Assembly (NCBI GenBank): GCA_903866275.1
Contig: CAIPMU010000016.1
Span: forward strand, 259,978 to 301,111
DNA length: 41,134 nucleotides
Direction of reading: 5' to 3'
From: Vampirovibrio chlorellavorus
GTDB taxonomy: Bacteria > Cyanobacteriota > Vampirovibrionia > Vampirovibrionales > Vampirovibrionaceae
Below, in pieces: positions 21,460 to 28,424 of this stretch; the first letter of the stretch is position 1; each line of letters begins with the position of its first letter. Under the pieces are notes generated by a model, which saw only the letters and a list, made by a program, of their open reading frames with translations, was not told the DNA's origin and ran no database searches. A program made the position numbers and the translations under genes.

Positions 21460-21915
21460 GTGAGTCTCTTTTCCTCTCCTTTACTTGCCCTCGGTGAACA
21501 GGCGCCCAGCTTCCGCCTGTTGAATCATAACGGGCACAGCGTGGGGCCGACTGAGGCGATGGGCGAGTGCGGGCTGATTCTGCTGTTTTTCAGCTCCTCG
21601 TGGCTGCCGGGGGATTTAGCCCTGCTGAAGGATTACGCGCAGGCCTATCCGCAGCTGCAAGCCGCCGGGGTGAACCTGCTCGCCCTCAGTAGCATCAATT
21701 GGGAGACCCTGCATCATCTGGCAAACCAGATGAATAGCCCCTTCCCGTTGGTGTTTGACCCCTGCTGCCGCTTTTCCAAATACTATCAGACCATGCTGAT
21801 TCCTAAATTCGTCACAGGCCGGGCCATTTACGGAGTGAACCCCGAAGGACGAATTATTCTAGCGCGCAAACAAGCATCCCCGGAGGAGACATTGGCCGCT
21901 TTCCAGGCCCTGTAA
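21460..21915 (+). CDS. Redoxin-fold protein lacking the peroxidatic cysteine
   Basis: A 151-residue AhpC/TSA-type thioredoxin-fold protein: LGEQAPSFRLLNHNGHSVGP at the N terminus, LILLFFSSSWLPGDLALLKD in place of the active-site loop, and YGVNPEGRIILARKQASPEE near the end. Where peroxiredoxins have PGCTxE, this one has PGDLAL, so the peroxidatic Cys is Asp52. Remaining Cys residues are Cys37 and the pair Cys102-Cys103. It is therefore probably not a peroxidase; a structural, chaperone or redox-sensing role is possible. The GTG at 21460 has AGGAG about 7 bases upstream. It is divergent from the intact peroxiredoxin. Confidence 0.75.
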   Translation: MSLFSSPLLALGEQAPSFRLLNHNGHSVGPTEAMGECGLILLFFSSSWLPGDLALLKDYAQAYPQLQAAGVNLLALSSINWETLHHLANQMNSPFPLVFDPCCRFSKYYQTMLIPKFVTGRAIYGVNPEGRIILARKQASPEETLAAFQAL

Positions 21916-21939
21916 TCGCCCACACCAAAAAAGCCGAGG

Positions 21940-21953
21940 CTTTGTAGAGTCTG
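21940..21953 (-). terminator. Short terminator after the sugar-acid operon
   Basis: AAAGC (21940-21944) pairs with GCTTT (21949-21953). On the minus strand a run of six T residues follows. It lies 20 bases beyond the kinase stop and may also stop the convergent redoxin gene. Confidence 0.6.
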
Positions 21954-21973
21954 GCGCGATTTTGGAAACCCGG

Positions 21974-22939
21974 TTAGCTGCCAAAAGCGCGGCTATAAAC
22001 CGCATCTTTAGAGGGCATGGCCCCGGCAGAGCCCCGGTTCAGGACCTTAAGGCTGGCGGTGGTGATGCCCAGCTTGGCGCACTGTAGCAGGCTCTCGCCC
22101 GTGACCAGCCCGTGCAGAAAGCCGCCGTTAAAGGCGTCGCCCGCGCCGGTGGTGTCAATGGCCTTCACCGACATGGCCGGAATATGCATCATTTCTTTCT
22201 TAAAGCCCAGATAGCAGCCTTGCGCGCCGGCTTTGACAGCAATCAACTTCACGCCTTTAAACAAGAAGTAGTCCAGCACTTGCTCAGGGCGATTGAAACC
22301 AATCATCATGGCCGTGTCTTCCGGGAAGGAGGGCAGGAAGACATCCACCAGCGGTAAAATTTCGTTCATGGCATCGACGGTTTTTTCTTCGCTCTGCCAG
22401 AGGATTTCCCGGTAGTTGGGGTCGAAGGCGGTCATGATGCCAAACTCTTGGGCCAGGGTAAAGGCTTTTACCACGGCTTTGCGGGCTTTATCGGAAATGC
22501 CCATGGTAATGCCCGAGGCGTAGACGATTTTCGCGCCCCGAATCAGCTCGGGAGTGATGTCATCGGGGCCGAGCTGACTGGCTGCGCTGTCCTTGCGGTA
22601 ATACACAAAATCGCGCTGGCCTTCGGTATCCACGGACACCAGATAGAGGCCGGTGGGGCCTTTCACGGGCCGGGTGGGGCTCAGCGTGATGCCTTCCTTG
22701 AGAATGTTCTCTTGCAGGGCCAAAGCAAAGGCATCATTGCCAATGCGGGTGACATAAGTCACTTCCGAGCCCAGGCGGGCCGCAGCCACGGCAGTATTGT
22801 AGGTGTCACCGCCAAAGCCCCGGTTAAACATGCGCGCAACCCGGAGATCCCCCTCGCATGAGAGTTCCAGCATTGCTTCTCCTATAGAGATGATGTCGAT
22901 AATCCGCCTCCTTCGCTTGCCGACAGGGCAAAGCGACAA
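21974..22939 (-). CDS. kdgK: PfkB-family sugar kinase, probable 2-keto-3-deoxygluconate kinase
   Basis: A kinase of 308-321 residues that should phosphorylate KDG to KDPG. It has IISIGEAMLELS and FNRGFGGDTYNTAVAAARLG at the N terminus, as in KdgK, and the PfkB signature DTTGAGDAFNGGFLHGL with the catalytic Asp near the C terminus. The genes for KDPG aldolase and a sugar-acid dehydratase beside it support KDG over other sugars. The longest frame begins with TTG at 22939, but a perfect AGGAGG points at ATT/ATC (22903-22898), exactly where PfkB proteins normally begin; the first ATG (22873) would cut into the fold. The true start is therefore unsettled. It overlaps the end of the dehydratase gene. 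Confidence 0.85.
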   Translation of the reverse strand: MSLCPVGKRRRRIIDIISIGEAMLELSCEGDLRVARMFNRGFGGDTYNTAVAAARLGSEVTYVTRIGNDAFALALQENILKEGITLSPTRPVKGPTGLYLVSVDTEGQRDFVYYRKDSAASQLGPDDITPELIRGAKIVYASGITMGISDKARKAVVKAFTLAQEFGIMTAFDPNYREILWQSEEKTVDAMNEILPLVDVFLPSFPEDTAMMIGFNRPEQVLDYFLFKGVKLIAVKAGAQGCYLGFKKEMMHIPAMSVKAIDTTGAGDAFNGGFLHGLVTGESLLQCAKLGITTASLKVLNRGSAGAMPSKDAVYSRAFGS

Positions 22940-24663
22940 TATAAGCCTAATAAACCCTTGTGATAGCGGGCAAAGCGGGCATCCCGAACCGGTGTGCCAT
23001 CTTGGGCCAGCGCTGTCTCTCTCCGTTGTGCCAATCGGCGCTCCACGTCGACGGGTGGCAAGGTTTGCCCGTCGATCCCTATTATATTCAAAGTGCCCGC
23101 GTTCAGATCGAAATGCACCAAATCTCCATCTTCCAGAGTAGAAATGGGCCCCCCACGGGCCGCCTCGGGGGAGACGTGGCCAATGGCCGGGCCCCGTGTG
23201 GCACCCGAGAATCGGCCATCGGTAATCAGCACAGTAGACGTTGCCAACAGCGGATTGGAGGCAATGGCCTCGGTGATGTAGAACTGCTCCGGCATGCCCG
23301 TGGCCGCAGGGCCTTCGTAGCGGATGATAACCGCATCTCCGGGATGGATTTTGCCTTGAAAGACCGCCTCACGGGCGTCATCTTGGTTGTTAAACACCTT
23401 GGTCTTGCCCGTGAACTGGCGCATCTGCTCCGAGAGGGCGGAAACCTTAATCACTGCGCCATCCGGGGCCAGATTGCCGGTGAGGATGCGAATGGCCCCA
23501 TCCGGGCGCAAGGGGTTGCTCAGCGGGCGAATAATGTCTTCCACGGTGCCGCCATAATTGGTGAGAAAGCGGGGCATATTCTGAAAATGACCCGTCTTCT
23601 CCAGGATTTCCAGATTCTCGCCCAGGGTTAGGCCGGTCACGGTGAGGGCATCCAGATGCAGAAAGGCTTTCAGCTCTTTCAGAATGCGGTATACACCGCC
23701 CGCGTACCAGATTTTATCTGAGGTGAATTTGCCAGACGGCTTCAGGTTGAGAATGAAGGGCACCTGCCGGTTGATGGCGTTGATGCGCTCGTAAGAGAAA
23801 TCCAGCCCGACCTCTCGGGCCATCGCAGCCAGATGAATGAGCGCGTTGGTCGAGCCGCCCGTGGCCGCATGCACGATCAGGGCATTCTCCAGCGCTTTTT
23901 GGGTGAAAATCCGGGAAGGTCGCAAGTCTTCGCGCACCAGCTCCAGCACCCGACGACCGGCTTGACGGGCGGCGTCTTTCAGCGCATTGAGGTGCGCGGG
24001 AATCAGTGCGGTGGCAGGCATGGCCAGCCCCACGACTTCCGAGAGCAGCTGCATGGTGGCCGCCGTACCAAAAAAAGCGCACGATCCCGCAGAGGGACAG
24101 GCGCCCGAGCGCAAGAACTCGTAGGTGCTCTCATCAATCTCGCCCCGGCGCTTTTGGGCGTAGATGGTGCCGACCCCTTCCAGGGTAAAGCCTTCCGGCC
24201 CAGCTTCCATGACCCCACCCGGGACGATCACGGCGGGAATATCCAGCCGCAAGGCGGCAATCAAGTGCGCGGGGAGCGACTTATCGCAGCCTGAGAGAAA
24301 TACTGCCCCGTCAAAGTGCCCCGCCTGGGCGTGCATCTCGCAGGCCATCACCATCACCTCTCGAGAGGGCAGCGAGTAGTGCTGGCCTGCCGTCCCCTGA
24401 GCGATGCCATCGCAGATGTCGGTACAGGTGTAATGGGCCGGGGAGCCCCCACCGCCCACCACGCCTTTGTCCACGAACTGGGCCAGATCGCCCAGATGGA
24501 TGGAGCCGGGATGCGAGTCGCCTGAGGTGGTTTCAATCATAATCCAGGCCAGATCGGTTTCCTTGCGGCCCCAGCCGCAGCCCATGCGCAGGGAATCGGC
24601 CTCGGGGGATTGCGCCCGCCGGGTCTGGCTAATGCTGTTGGGGGGAGTGGCTGGTTGCGTCAT
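22882..24663 (-). CDS. IlvD/Edd-family dehydratase, probably acting on a sugar acid
   Basis: A 593-residue dehydratase of the Fe-S family that includes dihydroxyacid, phosphogluconate and aldonate dehydratases. Visible are SGCDKSLPAHLIAA (Cys126), LRSGACPSAGSCAFFGTAAT (Cys189, Cys195) and TDGRFSGATRGPAIGHVSPE near the C terminus. In many relatives the first cluster ligand is in an NPCNxH motif; here that site reads SHPGSIHL, with Gly for Cys, while an extra YTCTDIC (Cys80, Cys84) lies nearby. Together with the KDG kinase and KDPG aldolase genes it most likely turns an aldonate such as gluconate or galactonate into KDG; the substrate is not certain. No strong Shine-Dalgarno precedes the ATG. 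Confidence 0.82.
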   Translation of the reverse strand: MTQPATPPNSISQTRRAQSPEADSLRMGCGWGRKETDLAWIMIETTSGDSHPGSIHLGDLAQFVDKGVVGGGGSPAHYTCTDICDGIAQGTAGQHYSLPSREVMVMACEMHAQAGHFDGAVFLSGCDKSLPAHLIAALRLDIPAVIVPGGVMEAGPEGFTLEGVGTIYAQKRRGEIDESTYEFLRSGACPSAGSCAFFGTAATMQLLSEVVGLAMPATALIPAHLNALKDAARQAGRRVLELVREDLRPSRIFTQKALENALIVHAATGGSTNALIHLAAMAREVGLDFSYERINAINRQVPFILNLKPSGKFTSDKIWYAGGVYRILKELKAFLHLDALTVTGLTLGENLEILEKTGHFQNMPRFLTNYGGTVEDIIRPLSNPLRPDGAIRILTGNLAPDGAVIKVSALSEQMRQFTGKTKVFNNQDDAREAVFQGKIHPGDAVIIRYEGPAATGMPEQFYITEAIASNPLLATSTVLITDGRFSGATRGPAIGHVSPEAARGGPISTLEDGDLVHFDLNAGTLNIIGIDGQTLPPVDVERRLAQRRETALAQDGTPVRDARFARYHKGLLGLYCRFALSASEGGGLSTSSL

Positions 24664-24736
24664 ACAAACGGGTTTCCCATTTCTGAAAATTCATTGGTTT
24701 AAGGCATCATGCCGCACAAATAGCCCATCCAATAGC

Positions 24737-25420
24737 CTATGGTGCGGCAGTCAGGCCCAAGGCTTCGCGATACGCCGTAGCCAACGCACGGATGTTGCCC
24801 GAATTTCGGTCTTTGATGTCCTTGCTGGGCATCAGTGGACTACCCACGCCCACCGCCAACGCTCCGGCCTTGATGTAACCCGCCACATGGGGCAAACCAA
24901 TGCCGCCCGTGGCCACTAGCGGAATCTGTGGGAAGGGGCCGCGCACGGCGGACAGATATTCGGGCCCGCCCACGGGTTGGGCCGGGAAAAACTTGATGGC
25001 AGGAGCGCCCAGCGTCCAGGCATGGAAGATTTCAGTGGGCGTCAGGCAACCGGGCATCACCAGCAAGTCGTTCGCCAGCCCGAACTGAATCATGGGTTCT
25101 TGGGTGACTGGGGACACCAGAAATTGCGCCCCGGCAGCCAGCGCCTGTACCGCCTGCTTACCATCCAGCACAGTGCCTGCACCAATCACGGCGTGCGGAA
25201 ACTGCTCGCTGAGCTGTTCCATCACATTCGGCGCATTCGGTACAGTAAAGGTGACTTCAAGCCACTGAATCCCCGCCTCAATCAGCACCCGACTGACCCA
25301 AAGGGCGCTCTCTTCACTATCGGTGCGCACAATGCCAATGATTTTGGCCTCACCCAGACGCTGAAGCAAGGTCGATACCTCAGTAGAAGCCTGATGAGTC
25401 TGTGAAACGGTCTGGCTCAT
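24737..25420 (-). CDS. eda: KDPG / 4-hydroxy-2-oxoglutarate aldolase
   Basis: A 227-residue class I aldolase that splits 2-keto-3-deoxy-6-phosphogluconate into pyruvate and glyceraldehyde 3-phosphate. The catalytic Glu55 is in WLEVTF, the phosphate-site region has GAGTVLD, the Schiff-base Lys143 is in IKFFPA, and LVATGGIGLPHVAGYIKAGA forms the last phosphate loop. The first 20 residues are a short extension. The ATG at 25420 has AGG about 7 bases upstream and GAGGAG farther out. It lies 73 bases ahead of the dehydratase gene on the same strand. Confidence 0.93.
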   Translation of the reverse strand: MSQTVSQTHQASTEVSTLLQRLGEAKIIGIVRTDSEESALWVSRVLIEAGIQWLEVTFTVPNAPNVMEQLSEQFPHAVIGAGTVLDGKQAVQALAAGAQFLVSPVTQEPMIQFGLANDLLVMPGCLTPTEIFHAWTLGAPAIKFFPAQPVGGPEYLSAVRGPFPQIPLVATGGIGLPHVAGYIKAGALAVGVGSPLMPSKDIKDRNSGNIRALATAYREALGLTAAP

Positions 25421-25517
25421 AATAAACCTGCTTTCTCCTCAAAACTGAACTGAATCGTCCATCGTCTGCTACGCTCGCTGCACTGAAGCGCCGACAAACT
25501 CGATGGAGGGCTTGATG

Positions 25518-26204
25518 CTATGACGAAGAATGAGTCACCCAGTCTCGCAACACAACCCGAGCCGGAGCGCCATCTCCGCCCGCGACTTTCAGGGGCAGAC
25601 AAATCAACTCGTACCAGCCCGCAGAGACCTGACTAAGATCCAGTCCTTCCAGAATGTGCACCCCGGCGTCCATCAGGCGGTGATGGGTGGGCGCTTCCGC
25701 CTCATAAAGCGTCTTGGCGTAGTAGGCTTCCACGGAAAGATAATCAATGCCCACCAGTTTCACGCCCAGTTCAATCAGGAAATCGGCGGCATGGGGATTG
25801 AGATGACAAAAATGCTCGTTAAAGGGCTCCCGGTACCAGGCTGTCTGGGAGTTCACAGTCTTGAACAGCACCCGTTCGGTCTTGCGAAGATCCAGAAACG
25901 AAGGGTTGCGTTGCAGCTCCCCCAGCGTGATAGCGTGGGGATCTTCAATCTCCACCACCAGCGCACGACCGATGTATAGGTTCAGATCCATCTCATCCAG
26001 CGATTTTGCGCCCGCTTGAAAGTGAGACAGCGCATCGACATGGGTGCCCGTATGGGAACCCATGTGCAACATCGACACCGTGGCCGGATCGCCGCACTGG
26101 AGATCCAGCGTGCGTGCGATCTGAATACCGGGATCGCCGGGCCAGGACACCAGTTGATTGGAAATGGGAACGGAAATATCGACAATGGCTCCGGACATGG
26201 GCAA
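25518..26204 (-). CDS. Cyclase-family (KynB-like) metal-dependent hydrolase
   Basis: A 228-residue protein of the cyclase family, which includes bacterial kynurenine formamidase and metal-dependent amide or ester hydrolases. It begins IVDISVPISNQLVSWPGDPG and has the metal motif HMGSHTGTHVDALSHF, with the later SVEAYY and HILEGLDLS segments typical of the family. Heading an operon of KDPG aldolase, dehydratase and KDG kinase, it may open a sugar lactone or handle a related substrate; this is an inference, as no tryptophan-degradation gene is near. The start is TTG at 26204, with GAGAG seven bases upstream, or the ATG at 26198. Confidence 0.8.
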   Translation of the reverse strand: MPMSGAIVDISVPISNQLVSWPGDPGIQIARTLDLQCGDPATVSMLHMGSHTGTHVDALSHFQAGAKSLDEMDLNLYIGRALVVEIEDPHAITLGELQRNPSFLDLRKTERVLFKTVNSQTAWYREPFNEHFCHLNPHAADFLIELGVKLVGIDYLSVEAYYAKTLYEAEAPTHHRLMDAGVHILEGLDLSQVSAGWYELICLPLKVAGGDGAPARVVLRDWVTHSSS

Positions 26205-26565
26205 ACAACATCTCTCTGACTGCTATCGTACGCGCCTATCATACCCAACCCAAGGAACCACGTCGACTGAAGAACCATTGGCCCGTACCAGGCCCTCCGG
26301 GGAGGCTAACCCTATTAGACTGTCAGCTAGTCCATTTTCACTCTACTGGCGAATTGAGCGACAGAACACTGCGCGCCATAATAGGAGCTACTCGCGACTG
26401 CAGAATCACACAAAAAAATATTGAGAACACAGCCAACGAACAGCACGCTGTTATACGGTTCCAAACTCAAAGCATCGGTTGGAAAACAGGGGAAAAGTTT
26501 CGTCAAACCGGACGGAAACGGATAGTGAGTTTTTTGACTGGCAAGTCATTGCAGGGAGGACAAAA
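26205..26565. other. Divergent intergenic region, cyclase operon / KGG gene
   Basis: It carries no gene I can support. On the minus strand TATGAT (about 26238-26243) is a candidate -10 for the cyclase operon. On the plus strand the repeat AACAGC-AC-GCTGTT (26439-26452) abuts TTATAC, with TG one base before TATAC, and may be an operator plus extended -10 for the KGG gene. Confidence 0.4.
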
Positions 26566-26772
26566 ATGCCTACCACCAAAGGAAGCGGAACGAGCAAACG
26601 CGGGTTTGCCTCGATGGACCCGGAAAAACAACGGGAAATCGCCCGTAAAGGCGGACGCGCCGCCCACGAAAAAGGCACCGCCCATGAGTTCACCTCTGAG
26701 GAAGCGGCGGCGGCAGGCCGAAAAGGGGGACAGGCCAGTGGCCGTGGACGATCCGCCAGCGCCAAACCATAA
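26566..26772 (+). CDS. KGG-repeat stress-type small protein
   Basis: A 68-residue, very hydrophilic protein with two KGG motifs: FASMDPEKQREIARKGGRAA (about residues 14-33) and EFTSEEAAAAGRKGGQASGR. Such repeats define the stress-induced KGG family (GsiB, YciG), whose members are unfolded in solution and made under general stress or desiccation. GGGAGG lies about 7 bases before the ATG at 26566; the frame is open upstream but has no such site. Another small hydrophilic gene follows after 14 bases. Large reverse-strand open frames across this region are artefacts of its composition. Confidence 0.85.
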   Translation: MPTTKGSGTSKRGFASMDPEKQREIARKGGRAAHEKGTAHEFTSEEAAAAGRKGGQASGRGRSASAKP

Positions 26773-26786
26773 GCAGGGGATGCCAC

Positions 26787-27041
26787 ATGAACAAGAAGCC
26801 TCCACACAACAAAGCCTCCGATGAAGAACGGGCCGAAGCCAAGGAGAAACAGGTTCCGGTGGAGGCCATCCAGGCTGAGGAATGGCAGGAAACCGGCGGA
26901 CGCGCGGTGGAAGATCCCATTGCGGAGATCCTGGATGAAGGCCGTCCCATTGGCCATGAAGGCGGACAATTGAGGGGGGATCAAACAGAAGGGCACCGGG
27001 GCGGTTCCCAGATTCAGACCCTGAACCGCGGCAGAGATTAA
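26787..27041 (+). CDS. Small hydrophilic protein, partner of the KGG protein
   Basis: An 84-residue protein, not recognised. It is rich in Glu, Gly, Gln and Arg, with almost no hydrophobic segments, and so likely disordered. It contains DPIAEILDEGRPIGHEGGQL and HRGGSQIQTLNRGRD. AGGGG lies seven bases before the ATG, and only 14 bases separate it from the KGG gene, so the two form an operon that ends in a strong hairpin. By company and composition it may be another stress protectant; that is an inference. Confidence 0.65.
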   Translation: MNKKPPHNKASDEERAEAKEKQVPVEAIQAEEWQETGGRAVEDPIAEILDEGRPIGHEGGQLRGDQTEGHRGGSQIQTLNRGRD

Positions 27042-27064
27042 AGCGCAGCCCTTCAGCCAGCCAT

Positions 27065-27096
27065 CCAAACGGCATCCAGAACCGGGTGTCGTTTGG
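27065..27096 (+). terminator. Hairpin ending the KGG operon
   Basis: A 13-bp stem with two G-T pairs (CCAAACGGCATCC at 27065-27077 with 27084-27096), loop AGAACC. A G/T-rich segment rather than a pure T run follows. It lies 23 bases after the stop of the 84-residue gene. Confidence 0.65.
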
Positions 27097-27218
27097 GGTT
27101 GGTTGCTTAAGCCACCATGAAAACAAGCGAGTGAAACACCTCGTTGGGGTCGTATTACAATAGTGGGCAACGAATTCTTTCACACAACGCCGCCCCTGGC
27201 CTGGACCAACGCCTCAAC

Positions 27219-28244
27219 ATGCCTGACCCACTGACGACCCAAACCGAGCCCATGCCTGCCAGCGCGCTAACTGCGTTCATTCGGCAGAAAGCCTTAGACT
27301 TGGGCTTTGAGGCCGTGGGGATTATCCCGGCCCAACCGTGGCAAAACGGCGAAGGCGAGCACTTGCAAGCGTGGCTGGCCCAAGGCTATCAAGCCGAAAT
27401 GGGCTGGATGGTCACGCATCTGGACAAGCGGCTGAACCCGGCCAGCCTGATGGACAACGGGCGCTCGCTGGTGTGCGTGGCCATGAATTACTATCAGCCG
27501 GACGACTACGACACTGGCGACCCGCAGGCGCTGAAAATCGCCAAGTACGCACGGGGGACGGATTACCATTACGTACTGAAGGATCGGCTGAAAACACTGC
27601 TGGCCGAAATTCAAACGGTTTCCCCCCACGTGCAGGGGCGCGCCTTTACTGACAGCGCCCCGCTGATGGAAAAGCCCATGGCGGTTCAAGCCGGGCTGGG
27701 CTGGATGGGCAAGCATGGCAACGTGATTTTGCCCGGCAAGGGCTCGTGGTTTTTTCTGGGGGAGTTGCTGCTGGATGTGGCGCTGGACTATGACGCCTCG
27801 CCGGTGGCCAACCAGTGCGGGAGCTGCCGACGGTGCATTGAGGCCTGCCCCACCGAGGCCATTGTGGACAACAGCGTGATTGATGCCAATCGCTGTATTT
27901 CCTATTGGACCATCGAATCGAAAGCCGAGGTCTTTCCCCAAGCGATGCAGGAGAAACTCTCCGGCTGGATTTTTGGCTGCGATATCTGTCAGGACGTTTG
28001 CCCCTGGAACATCAAGTTTGCCCGCCCCACCCAGGAAGAGGCGTTCACGGCGCGCCCCCTGAACCGGACGCCTGAGGCTGCCACCCTGTTGGCGCTGGAT
28101 GAGGAAGCATTCCGGGCACACTTCCAGAAAAGCCCGGTCAAGCGCACCAAGCTGCAAGGACTACGGCGCAACATCGCCATGGCCACTGGGCAAGCCACGT
28201 TTAACGCGGTGGCAGAAGCCTGTCCTGAAGCAGAACCCTCCTGA
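27219..28244 (+). CDS. queG: Epoxyqueuosine reductase
   Basis: A 341-residue (from the ATG at 27219) cobalamin- and Fe-S-dependent reductase that makes queuosine from epoxyqueuosine in tRNA, the last step of that pathway. The two [4Fe-4S] motifs are CGSCRRCIEACPTEAI and CDICQDVCPWN; LGWMGKHGNVILPGKGSWFF and the N-terminal LGFEAVGIIPAQPW also fit. The start is uncertain: ATG at 27219 or at 27252, neither with a good ribosome site; the frame is open further upstream. TACAAT at 27156-27161 is a likely -10. Other queuosine genes are not in this window. Confidence 0.92.
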   Translation: MPDPLTTQTEPMPASALTAFIRQKALDLGFEAVGIIPAQPWQNGEGEHLQAWLAQGYQAEMGWMVTHLDKRLNPASLMDNGRSLVCVAMNYYQPDDYDTGDPQALKIAKYARGTDYHYVLKDRLKTLLAEIQTVSPHVQGRAFTDSAPLMEKPMAVQAGLGWMGKHGNVILPGKGSWFFLGELLLDVALDYDASPVANQCGSCRRCIEACPTEAIVDNSVIDANRCISYWTIESKAEVFPQAMQEKLSGWIFGCDICQDVCPWNIKFARPTQEEAFTARPLNRTPEAATLLALDEEAFRAHFQKSPVKRTKLQGLRRNIAMATGQATFNAVAEACPEAEPS

Positions 28245-28308
28245 ACCAAGCGACAAAAGAATGGGGAAACGGACGGGATTGAACAGGGATAGCTTGCAGT
28301 CTGGGGTT

Positions 28309-28317
28309 TGGTATAGA
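28309..28317 (+). promoter_or_regulatory. Extended -10 promoter of pgi
   Basis: TGGTATAGA, an extended -10 (TG, one base, TATAGA), about 108 bases before the pgi start. A small stem GGCTA/TAGCC (28327-28340) follows in the leader. No clear -35 is present, as is common with extended -10 promoters. Confidence 0.5.
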
Positions 28318-28424
28318 ATGAGGCGCGGCTAAAACTAGCCCCCATGCGCTTGATTTATTTTTGAGAAAGCTGGCGCTGGGAGAGGGAATTTGGCATTGAG
28401 CTGTTTATAGAGAAGGTCAGGGCA

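Noticed and set aside
26296-26340. Possible small signal recognition particle RNA (GGCCC...CCTCCGGGGAGG hairpin)
   Set aside because: The conserved internal loop sequence of that RNA (with GGAAGCAG-like bases) is missing; only a short GC hairpin is present.
26006-26824. A 272-codon plus-strand frame from the cyclase gene into the KGG gene
   Set aside because: It covers the antisense of a real gene, a promoter region and two genes in another frame; Arg-rich shadow.
26451-27183. Two long minus-strand open frames (over 220 codons each) across the KGG gene pair
   Set aside because: They run antisense to two genes with good ribosome sites and family motifs, show no recognisable protein features and lack initiation signals; they follow from GC-rich codon structure.
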